A stretch of 5,243 bases of DNA, taken from the NCBI GenBank assembly GCA_029858545.1, contig JAOUFA010000274.1, positions 1 through 5,243 of the forward strand, read 5' to 3'. Positions 1-5,243 of the stretch are shown one piece after another; within the stretch, counting starts at the first letter, position 1, and every line of letters starts with the position of its first letter. The translations under genes were made by a program, and so were the position numbers. The DNA is from Betaproteobacteria bacterium (GTDB lineage Bacteria; Pseudomonadota; Gammaproteobacteria; Burkholderiales; SG8-39). A model generated the notes under the pieces. The model saw only the letters and a list, made by a program, of their open reading frames with translations. It ran no database searches and had not been told where the DNA came from.

Positions 1-788
1 CAGGGGTGGTGAAGTTGGTCGGCGCGGGGGTGACCCACGTCAGGCCCGGCGACCGCGTGCTGGGACTGACCACCTGGGGAGCCTTTGCCGAGGAATGCCT
101 GATCGAGGCGCGACGACTGATCCCGCTGCCGACGAACATGGACTACGCCACCGCGGCATCGTTCCTGCTCACCTACGGCACCTCGCATCACGCGCTGCGC
201 CATCGCGTCGCGACCCGTCCCGGCGAGACGCTGCTGGTGCTCGGTGCCGCCGGCGGCGTGGGAATCGCCGCGATCGAAGTCGGCAAGATTCTCGACCTGC
301 GCGTCATCGCCTGCGCCTCGAGCGCCGACAAGCTCGCGGTGTGCCGCGAGCACGGCGCCGACGAAACCATCGACTACGCGAAAGAGGATCTGCGCGAGCG
401 CATCAAGGCGCTCACCGGAGGCAGGGGCGTCGACCTCATCTACGATCCGGTCGGCGGCGCATTGACCGAGGCGGCGCTGCGTTCCTCGGCCTGGCGCGCG
501 CGGCTCCTCGTGATCGGCTTCGCGGGCGGTGAAATCCCCAAGATCCCCTTGAATCTTCCTCTGCTGATGGAGCGCGACATCGTCGGCGTGTACTGGGGGG
601 AGTGGCTCAAGCGCGCACCGGACGAGTTCGCCGCGGCACTTACCGAACTGTTCGCCTGGTACGCGCAGGGAAGACTGAGGCCCCATGTCGCGACGCGCTT
701 TCCGCTCGAGCGCGCCGCCGACGCGCTCGCACTGATGGCCGCGCGCGGCGCGAAGGGCAAGATCGTGATCGATATCGGCGCGGGCTGA
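1..788 (+). CDS. NADPH:quinone oxidoreductase family protein (zinc-independent MDR), 5' partial
   Basis: This is a medium-chain dehydrogenase/reductase of the quinone oxidoreductase type, expected to be a soluble cytoplasmic enzyme passing electrons from NADPH to quinones or enone-like acceptors. The frame is open to the left edge, with codons in phase from position 3. The GTG at position 6 falls inside the conserved G-V-V-x-x-V-G-x-G-V segment of the GroES-like domain, so it is an internal valine and about 60-70 N-terminal residues lie outside the window. Counting from that GTG, visible family marks are PGDRV (14-18), the LTYGTS segment (55-60) before the nucleotide domain, and the Rossmann loop GAAGGVG (80-86), followed by a basic and acidic stretch that could contact the NADPH ribose and a DPVGG segment (147-151). 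I see no catalytic-zinc ligand pattern, as expected for the QOR branch. The C-terminus (GKIVIDIGAG, TGA) looks complete. The gene converges with the lipoprotein gene on the other strand. Family assignment is firm; the substrate is unknown. Confidence 0.93.
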   Translation, partial: GVVKLVGAGVTHVRPGDRVLGLTTWGAFAEECLIEARRLIPLPTNMDYATAASFLLTYGTSHHALRHRVATRPGETLLVLGAAGGVGIAAIEVGKILDLRVIACASSADKLAVCREHGADETIDYAKEDLRERIKALTGGRGVDLIYDPVGGALTEAALRSSAWRARLLVIGFAGGEIPKIPLNLPLLMERDIVGVYWGEWLKRAPDEFAAALTELFAWYAQGRLRPHVATRFPLERAADALALMAARGAKGKIVIDIGAG

Positions 789-798
789 CCCGTATACC

Positions 799-816
799 GC
801 GCCGCTATTGCGGCGC
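799..816. terminator. GC-rich hairpin at the convergent gene ends
   Basis: A perfect inverted repeat has arms GCGCCGC (799-805) and GCGGCGC (810-816) around a 4-base loop (TATT on +). It lies 10 bp after the reductase stop and covers the TAG stop and last codons of the 617-residue lipoprotein gene. It could act as a shared 3'-end structure for both convergent transcripts. Neither side carries a clear T-run (a pyrimidine-rich CTCTTCCTCC follows on +), so intrinsic termination is uncertain. Rho-dependent ending or RNA 3'-end protection are alternatives. Confidence 0.4.
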
Positions 817-2658
817 CTCTTCCTCCGCCGGATTGATCGCCGGTAATTCCCCGTACACCGATTCGACGACGCGTTTCACTTCATCGTCGCTCGCCGGAAC
901 GGCGTAGAGCGTCTCGCCGGCGCCCTGCATCGCCTTCAGGTCGAGCACCGCACCGACGGGAAGGTTCTCGCCGTTGTCGACCTTGCCCCTGACCGCGTAG
1001 AGCACCCAGCGCGGGCCTTCGAGCGAGAGCACCATGTAGGAGGCATCCGCTACCAGCAGGACCGTCTGCGCTCCGAGCTGCGTCACGGTGCCGTAGCTCA
1101 GCACCACGCCCGCGCCGAGGACATGACCGGTCGGCACCACCATGGCCTTGGCGATCTCGTAGCTGCCGAGTGCCGCGCCCGCCGCGACCGAGAGCACCGA
1201 CCCGCCTGCTGCCACGGTCCCCGCCGCGGCGGCGCCGGCGATGCGCGTCGAGCCTTCGGCTGCGGCGCCGGTCAGCGCGACGCCGGCGCCCGCCGCCGCG
1301 GTCACCGGCATGGCGACCACCCCCACCGTCGTGCCGCCGACTGCGACACCCGCCGCCGACAGCGGCGCGGCCACGTACTGCACGGTCTTGCCGGCAACGT
1401 AACCGCCGGCCGCGGTCGCCGCCGCCGCGCTCTTGCCGGCAACGTAGGTTCCGCCGCCCGCCGCCGCTCCCGCCACCAGGGTTCCTCCGGCCGCGAGCTG
1501 ACCGCCCAACAACTCCACCGCGCTGAACAGGCCCGCGACCGCGGCCGTGCCGCTTGGCGCCACCACCTCGTAGGCCGACGCCGCGGTGTTCCAGGTCACC
1601 TGTACCGCGAGATTGGCGACCGCGCCAGCCTCGTTCACGGTCACCAGCACCGGAAACGCGACGGCATTCACCGTGACATAGCCCACCGTAGCCAGGGTCA
1701 TCTTACCGACCGGCTTGATGGTCGCGTCCCAGAGCACGCCTTGCAGCACCCAGCGCAACGATTTCAGCACCGCGAGGGTATAGCCCGAGTCCTGCGCGCC
1801 GCGCCTCAATTCGTCCGCCGCGGCGCCGAACGCGCGGCCGACGTCGCCCGCGTAGTTGCGCGTCGTGTCGACCAGGACATCGGCAAAACGGTTCGACGCG
1901 TTGCCGCGCCACTCGTTCGAGCGTTGGTAGGCGGAGACGAAATGATCGAGCGATGCCGCCTCACCGATCGCGTGCGCGCGCTTGCCGAGCTTCGCGGGAA
2001 CCGCGGCATAGCCCTTGACGAAGCGCTCGGCGGCAAACGCCGCGTGCCGGCGTGAGGCATCGCGCGAACCGCGCGAAATGTTCCCGGCGAGTTCGACGCT
2101 CCCCGAGACGAGCGTCGACGCGGTGCGATCGGTCGCCGCGCTCATCGCGCCACCCGCGTCAAGCGAGCTCTCGGCCAGTCTTTCTCCGGCGCCGCTCACT
2201 GCCCGATAAGTCGCCGGCGCCGCGTAGGAAACCGACGCACCAATGATCGCCGCACCGGCTTCGGGCGCCGCCCCCGCCAGCTGCGCCCCGAAACGCGTCA
2301 CCGGCCGCGTGCTCTCGGCGATCGCCCCGGCGCCGCGATGGATCGCGCCCGCCGCGCTCAGGCTCTTGTCGATTCCCGAGCTCGCGACATCGATCGACTC
2401 GCGCGCGTGCTTGACCGAGTCGAGGAACGACTGCCTGGCGCGCTTCCCCGCCAGCTCACCGGCGAGATCCACCGCGCTGGGGCCCGGCGGAATTAGGTGA
2501 ATGGTCGTCATCGGCACCTGGAACGCGCCGTTTCGATAAAGGGTCGTGTGTCCTTCGGCGAACAGCTTCTTGGTGTTGCGCAGCGGATCCTGTTCCGGTT
2601 GGTGCGCGCAGGCCGCCATCACGAGCGTGGTCGCGGCGACAAAGAGTCTTCGGTTCAT
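805..2658 (-). CDS. Large Ala/Gly-rich lipoprotein, unrecognised family (second of a tandem paralogous pair)
   Basis: I do not recognise a named family. The 617-residue product begins with a short basic N-terminus, a hydrophobic stretch and a lipobox-like LVMAAC with the lipidated Cys at 17. Ala at +2 is not an inner-membrane retention signal, so outer-membrane anchoring is inferred. Residues 75-290 are Ala-rich, polar and probably helical, with RFVKG (212-216) and AYQRS (243-247). Residues 300-365 are hydrophobic. Residues 366-500 are almost wholly Ala, Gly, Val, Thr and Ser with repeated G-x-x-x-G/A spacing and a duplicated YVAGK unit, resembling glycine-zipper sequence. Residues 516-606 contain GPR (548-550) and LPVG-x-V-x-DL (566-573), both shared with the upstream protein; the tail is acidic. 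The ATG is supported by AAGGAG 7 bases upstream and by ATGA overlap with the preceding stop. No enzyme motif is visible. The gene is well supported; its function is unknown, with a structural or membrane-inserting envelope role only an inference. Confidence 0.88.
   Translation of the reverse strand: MNRRLFVAATTLVMAACAHQPEQDPLRNTKKLFAEGHTTLYRNGAFQVPMTTIHLIPPGPSAVDLAGELAGKRARQSFLDSVKHARESIDVASSGIDKSLSAAGAIHRGAGAIAESTRPVTRFGAQLAGAAPEAGAAIIGASVSYAAPATYRAVSGAGERLAESSLDAGGAMSAATDRTASTLVSGSVELAGNISRGSRDASRRHAAFAAERFVKGYAAVPAKLGKRAHAIGEAASLDHFVSAYQRSNEWRGNASNRFADVLVDTTRNYAGDVGRAFGAAADELRRGAQDSGYTLAVLKSLRWVLQGVLWDATIKPVGKMTLATVGYVTVNAVAFPVLVTVNEAGAVANLAVQVTWNTAASAYEVVAPSGTAAVAGLFSAVELLGGQLAAGGTLVAGAAAGGGTYVAGKSAAAATAAGGYVAGKTVQYVAAPLSAAGVAVGGTTVGVVAMPVTAAAGAGVALTGAAAEGSTRIAGAAAAGTVAAGGSVLSVAAGAALGSYEIAKAMVVPTGHVLGAGVVLSYGTVTQLGAQTVLLVADASYMVLSLEGPRWVLYAVRGKVDNGENLPVGAVLDLKAMQGAGETLYAVPASDDEVKRVVESVYGELPAINPAEEEAPQ
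1386..1446 (-). repeat. Direct repeat, two 16-bp copies 45 bp apart, within the lipoprotein gene
   Basis: The 16-mer TCTTGCCGGCAACGTA (+ strand) occurs at 1386-1401 and exactly again at 1431-1446. The 45-bp period is 15 codons, and each copy encodes YVAGK in the Ala/Gly-rich tract. Exact identity at DNA level suggests a recent in-frame internal duplication, and the site could gain or lose 15-residue units. Confidence 0.75.
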
Positions 2659-4163
2659 TGCGGTGCTCCTTCGGGACGCGGGCCCGCGGTCCGCAGATCC
2701 TGCGGCAGGCTCTCGAGCACTTTCTGCACGATCTGCGGATCGTCGGTGACGATTTCCACCTTGACGCCTTCCTCCCCGCCGAGGCTGCCCAGGTCGACCA
2801 CGGTTCCCACCGGCAGGCTCTGCGCCGGAACCTTGCCCTGGCCGCCCGCCTCGTCACGCCAGCGCACTTCGCCCTTCATCGTCGCGATCACCAGGCGCGG
2901 GCCGTCCCAGGCGAGAAACACCACACCGTTTGCCGCGCCGAGCACGACCTGCGTCGGCAGCGCGGTCAACGCGTTGTAACCGAGCACGATACCCGATTGC
3001 AGTTGCTGCATCGTCACCTTGGTGACGCCCTTGACGAGATCGAAGCTCACCTGCGCCGCATAGACTCCGCTTTCCACCACCGCGCTGCCCACGGCATGAC
3101 CCACGCCGACCACCGGCGCGGCGGCCGTGACGGCCACCTGATTGACCACGCCCACCGCGCCTCCCGCGGCGTAGGTCAGCGGCACCGTACCGTAGGCGAG
3201 CATCGACATGCCTGCGAGCAAGCCTCCTTCCACGGTCGGCGAGATGAGTTTGACGCCGAGCGCAGTCGTGTAATAGAGCGACAGGCCGGCCGACTGGACG
3301 GTACGTCCGGTGACGATGAACGCGCCGGCGACCGGCAGAAACACGATCTTCGCGCCGAGCTTCACCACCGCCTCGCCGCCCTGGACCGCGCTGCGCACGC
3401 CGGGTTTGGCCACGCCGCTGTAGGCCGCGCGCCCGTACCCGCCCAGGATGTCTCCCAGCGCGCTGAGCGAATTACCGCGCGTGCCCGAGCGCTGGTAGGC
3501 GCGATCGAATTCCTCGCCCGCTTCGGCGAATGCCTCGCTCCAGCGTCCTTCGATGCCCGAGGACATCGTCTGCTTGGCGCGATGGCTCAATTCGGCGATG
3601 TTGCTCCAGTCGCTCTTCAAGTGGTCGAAGTAATTTCCCGGCACCGCGCGCAGCGCCTCGCGCTCCTTCTCGGTGCGCTCGGCGAGCGTCATATTTCCCT
3701 TCACGAAGCGGCTCCATGCGAGCCGCAGCTTGCGGTCGGCATAATCGAGCTCCCGTTGCGCAAGTTCGTGCGTCGCCGCGAGCTCCGACTTCGTCAATCG
3801 CGTAACGTGCTCGAACAGCTTCGTGCCGGTCGCCACCCCCGTTTCGGGCGCCTTGCTCACACTCGCGCCGTACTCCGCGCTGTGGCGTGCGATCTCCTGC
3901 GCCATCTGCCGCATCGCCTGACCCGAGGACACGACGGCGTGCTCCTTCGCGTAGGCGAAGGCCCGGTCGGTCGAACTGACGATGAACCAGCCCTCGCGAT
4001 AGAGCGCCTCCTGGCCGCGCAGGTTCGCGGCGGTGATCGGGACGATTTCCGACGGAGACTTCTTGTCGGCTTCGGGCGCGACGGAAGTCGAGGCGCAACC
4101 CGCGAGTCCAAGGCATACGGCGGCTACACTGGTGAATGCCGAAACGGTTTTGCTGTACCGCAT
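2655..4163 (-). CDS. Lipoprotein, unrecognised family (first of a tandem paralogous pair)
   Basis: I do not recognise a named family. The 502-residue product has a clear lipoprotein signal: basic start, hydrophobic core and LAGC lipobox with Cys at 23, followed by Ala, which predicts outer-membrane sorting. Residues 60-225 are charged and strongly helical-looking (for example Q-E-I-A-R and E-R-T-E-K-E-R-E stretches), consistent with a helical or coiled-coil periplasmic domain. It holds LYREG (54-58), RFVKG (152-156) and AYQRS (222-226). Residues 255-415 are hydrophobic with many Gly, Ala, Val and Ser, ambiguous between membrane-inserting helices and packed helices. Residues 390-490 form the C-terminal region shared with the downstream protein, with GPR (421-423), MKGEV (429-433) and LPVGTVVDL (450-458). 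The start is supported by a purine-rich GAGGGAGGGAG 4-8 bases upstream. The TGA overlaps the next gene's ATG by 4 bases. Real gene, function unknown. Confidence 0.9.
   Translation of the reverse strand: MRYSKTVSAFTSVAAVCLGLAGCASTSVAPEADKKSPSEIVPITAANLRGQEALYREGWFIVSSTDRAFAYAKEHAVVSSGQAMRQMAQEIARHSAEYGASVSKAPETGVATGTKLFEHVTRLTKSELAATHELAQRELDYADRKLRLAWSRFVKGNMTLAERTEKEREALRAVPGNYFDHLKSDWSNIAELSHRAKQTMSSGIEGRWSEAFAEAGEEFDRAYQRSGTRGNSLSALGDILGGYGRAAYSGVAKPGVRSAVQGGEAVVKLGAKIVFLPVAGAFIVTGRTVQSAGLSLYYTTALGVKLISPTVEGGLLAGMSMLAYGTVPLTYAAGGAVGVVNQVAVTAAAPVVGVGHAVGSAVVESGVYAAQVSFDLVKGVTKVTMQQLQSGIVLGYNALTALPTQVVLGAANGVVFLAWDGPRLVIATMKGEVRWRDEAGGQGKVPAQSLPVGTVVDLGSLGGEEGVKVEIVTDDPQIVQKVLESLPQDLRTAGPRPEGAPQ
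2666..2671 (-). promoter_or_regulatory. Ribosome binding site of the second lipoprotein gene
   Basis: AAGGAG (minus strand) sits 7 bases before the ATG at 2658, inside the last codons of the upstream lipoprotein gene. With the ATGA overlap, it fixes the start and suggests coupled, near-stoichiometric translation of the two lipoproteins. Confidence 0.75.
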
Positions 4164-4167
4164 CGCT

Positions 4168-4178
4168 CTCCCTCCCTC
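4168..4178 (-). promoter_or_regulatory. Ribosome binding site of the first lipoprotein gene
   Basis: GAGGGAGGGAG on the minus strand offers two overlapping GGGAG cores, 8 and 4 bases before the ATG at 4163. It is the only purine-rich stretch next to the start and supports this ATG. Confidence 0.7.
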
Positions 4179-4185
4179 GGGCGCC

Positions 4186-4221
4186 GGCAGTCATTATATG
4201 ACCTGCCAAAGCGACGGCACA
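4186..4221 (-). promoter_or_regulatory. Candidate promoter with an overlapping quasi-palindromic operator, driving the lipoprotein pair
   Basis: Reading leftward, a perfect TATAAT lies at 4198-4193, an AT-rich island in GC-rich DNA. The expected -35 place with 17-bp spacing (4221-4216) reads TGTGCC, a poor match, and there is no extended -10 TG, so activity may need an activator. A start near 4186 would leave a leader of roughly 20 bases holding the ribosome site. The -10 box lies inside an imperfect inverted repeat (4186-4207): GTCAT and ATGAC flank a central ATA, and the outer arms GGCAG and TGCC pair with one G bulged. This resembles a dimeric regulator's operator placed over a promoter. 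The promoter is inferred from sequence only. Confidence 0.5.
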
Positions 4222-4271
4222 CTCGCCGAGAAATCGCCCTTGCAGGCGGAAAGTCCGCGGCGTGGGGGCAG

Positions 4272-4898
4272 TCAGCCCAGCGCCTCATTCCAGTAGATCG
4301 CGAACACGAACAGGAATACGACGAATTCGAGCACGCTCACCCAGACGAGCATGCGGCCGATGCGCCGTTCGCGCGGCCGCATGCCGAGCCAGAAGCGGCG
4401 CAGGCCGCGATACAGGGCGAACCGCCCCCAGCGGTGCGTGCGCAGGGCGTCGCGGCGTACCGCGACCGCCCAGAGCGTGAGACTGCGGTCGATTTCCCGG
4501 TGCAGGGCTTCTTCGGACACCTCGGCTCCGGGCTCACGGTAATGCTCCTTCAGCGTGAGCGCGCTCCCGCCTTCGCCATGCGGATCGACGCGCACCTCGA
4601 GCGCGTGCTTGAGTCCGGTCGAATAGGCGATGCGAAAGCCGCCGCCGTCGGCGCATTCGACGCGCAAGTCGAGTGTGCGCTCGATGCCGGTCCATTCGTT
4701 GAACGCGTGCAGCCGGTAGCCTTTGCCGGGCGCGAAGGGCTCCGCATCCTCTGCCCAGGCACGGACTTCAAGATAGGGATTGAGGCGCAGCAGGGTACCC
4801 AAATCCCTGCATTGCGCGAGCACCTCATCGGGCGGAAGCGCAATTTCGACGCTCGCCCAGACCGCCGACTCGGCGGGGCTCGCCGTGCCGGCGCTCAT
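4272..4898 (-). CDS. SRPBCC-fold (START/polyketide-cyclase-like) protein with a C-terminal membrane anchor
   Basis: The 208-residue product looks like an SRPBCC-superfamily ligand-binding domain. An opening strand (VWASVEIALPPDEVL, 13-27) leads into a helix, then LRLNPYLEVRAW (37-48), G-x-G-Y-R-L-H (58-64) and alternating beta strands to about 120, then a helix with R-E-I-D-R-S-L (134-140). Such domains bind hydrophobic ligands in a cavity; the ligand here is unknown. Residues 148-182 are very Arg-rich and precede one hydrophobic helix (about 183-203) with only a few residues after it. By the positive-inside rule this gives a cytoplasmic domain anchored in the inner membrane by its tail. The ATG at 4898 overlaps the upstream stop as ATGA; an in-frame ATG at 5048 would add 50 residues of Arg-rich non-domain sequence lying over the Usp gene, so I reject it. 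The nearest Shine-Dalgarno-like AGGGAG is only 1 base from the ATG, so translation probably depends on coupling. Confidence 0.8.
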   Translation of the reverse strand: MSAGTASPAESAVWASVEIALPPDEVLAQCRDLGTLLRLNPYLEVRAWAEDAEPFAPGKGYRLHAFNEWTGIERTLDLRVECADGGGFRIAYSTGLKHALEVRVDPHGEGGSALTLKEHYREPGAEVSEEALHREIDRSLTLWAVAVRRDALRTHRWGRFALYRGLRRFWLGMRPRERRIGRMLVWVSVLEFVVFLFVFAIYWNEALG

Positions 4899-5243
4899 TC
4901 TCCCTGCGCGACGACGAGCGGCACACGCAGACCGCGAACCAGTCTCTCCAGATCGACGCGGCAGCGGTAGCCGGGGACTCCCTTCGCGCGTGGCGGACCG
5001 ATGACCACCCAGGCGGCGTGGTATTCGGTGGCCGTCTTGATGAGGCAATCGGTCGGGTCGCCCACCCGCAGCACCGGTTCACAAGGAAACCCGCGCTCGG
5101 CGCAACCCGCGGCAACCGCCTGCAACTGCGCCTGCGCTTCCGCTGCGAGGTGACCCTCGAGATGCGCGGCGAAGGCATCGCGAGTCCAGGCATTGTTCAG
5201 CCAGTCGTCTCCCTGCATGCCGGCCCAAAAGTCGGGCACCACG
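4895..5243 (-). CDS. Universal stress protein (UspA-like) family, 5' partial, degenerate nucleotide loop
   Basis: The last 115 codons or so of a gene whose beginning is beyond the right edge. The frame is open to the edge, so the GTG at 5242 is probably an internal codon. A helix (AFAAHLEGHLAAEAQAQLQAV region, 23-43), a strand (PCEPVLRVGDP, 53-63), a helix (DCLIKTATEYHA, 65-76), a strand (AWVVIGPP, 77-84), and a final helix and strand (LERLVRGLRVPLVVA, 98-112) follow the C-terminal half of UspA folds. The ATP-binding G-x2-G-x9-G-S/T loop is not preserved: after VVIG the sequence is PPRAKGVPGYRCRVD. Nucleotide binding is therefore doubtful. Usp proteins are soluble stress-related cytoplasmic proteins. 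The stop overlaps the SRPBCC start (ATGA), so the two are likely co-expressed. Family call is moderate because the N-terminal signature is unseen. Confidence 0.72.
   Translation of the reverse strand, partial: VVPDFWAGMQGDDWLNNAWTRDAFAAHLEGHLAAEAQAQLQAVAAGCAERGFPCEPVLRVGDPTDCLIKTATEYHAAWVVIGPPRAKGVPGYRCRVDLERLVRGLRVPLVVAQGE

Larger units (their letters stand above)
4164..4271. other. 108-bp intergenic region between the two leftward gene pairs
   Basis: Apart from the candidate promoter and ribosome site, the part nearest the SRPBCC gene holds only a small 5-bp-stem inverted repeat (GCGGA 4246-4250, TCCGC 4254-4258). It has no T-run in the leftward direction, so I do not call a terminator. 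Read-through from the upstream pair into the lipoprotein genes is possible. Confidence 0.5.

Noticed and set aside
6..8. GTG at position 6 as the true start of the reductase.
   Set aside because: It lies within a conserved internal segment of the GroES-like domain and would delete the N-terminal third of that domain; the frame is open to the edge.
1123..2055. A 310-codon + strand frame antisense to the second lipoprotein.
   Set aside because: Arg/His/Gly-rich low-complexity translation typical of an antisense shadow of an Ala/Gly-rich gene.
4204..4209. TTGGCA as a -35 box, or TGGCA as part of a sigma-54 promoter.
   Set aside because: It is only 5 bases from the TATAAT, too close for a sigma-70 -35, and there is no GC element at the spacing needed for a sigma-54 -12 box.
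4246..4258. Small inverted repeat after the SRPBCC stop as an intrinsic terminator.
   Set aside because: Only a 5-bp stem with a 3-base loop and no following T-run.
2658..4970. A 770-codon open frame on the + strand, antisense to the first lipoprotein and most of the SRPBCC gene.
   Set aside because: It is rich in Arg, His, Ala and Gln with no domain pattern, crosses the intergenic promoter region, and opposes genes with clear signal peptides, ribosome sites and coupled starts. Long stop-free antisense frames are expected at this GC content.
4899..5048. A 50-residue N-terminal extension of the SRPBCC protein starting at ATG 5048.
   Set aside because: The extension is Arg-rich and unlike the fold, overlaps the Usp gene in another frame, and the ATG at 4898 forms a standard ATGA junction.

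Overview
The window is GC-rich DNA from a Gram-negative bacterium. Two genes have lipoprotein signal peptides with outer-membrane-type residues after the lipid cysteine, and the MDR reductase and UspA-like protein look proteobacterial. A betaproteobacterium (Burkholderiales or Rhodocyclales type) fits best, but this is inferred from protein style and composition, not from a marker gene. No RNA gene, transposase, CRISPR array or integration scar was seen.

Layout: a 5'-truncated NADPH:quinone oxidoreductase-like gene runs rightward and ends at 788. It converges on four leftward genes, with a 16-bp gap that carries most of the left arm of a perfect GC hairpin. In their transcription order the leftward genes are a 5'-truncated UspA-like protein (5243-4895), a C-terminally membrane-anchored SRPBCC-fold protein (4898-4272), a 502-residue lipoprotein (4163-2655) and a 617-residue lipoprotein (2658-805). 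Both leftward pairs are joined by 4-base ATGA stop/start overlaps, so each looks translationally coupled. The pairs are separated by 108 bp holding a perfect TATAAT box inside a quasi-palindrome, so the lipoprotein pair probably has its own, possibly regulated, promoter.

The most interesting part is the lipoprotein pair, about 3.4 kb. I do not recognise a named family for either protein. They are diverged tandem paralogues: both have a lipobox, an LYR-x-G motif near the N-terminus, an RFVKG motif, an AYQRS motif, a small-residue-rich hydrophobic middle, and a shared C-terminal region with GPR and LPVG-x-V-x-DL motifs. The second protein has an expanded Ala/Gly/Val tract with a 15-residue repeat. 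A two-component envelope or membrane-inserting assembly is a reasonable hypothesis, but nothing in the sequence proves a function.
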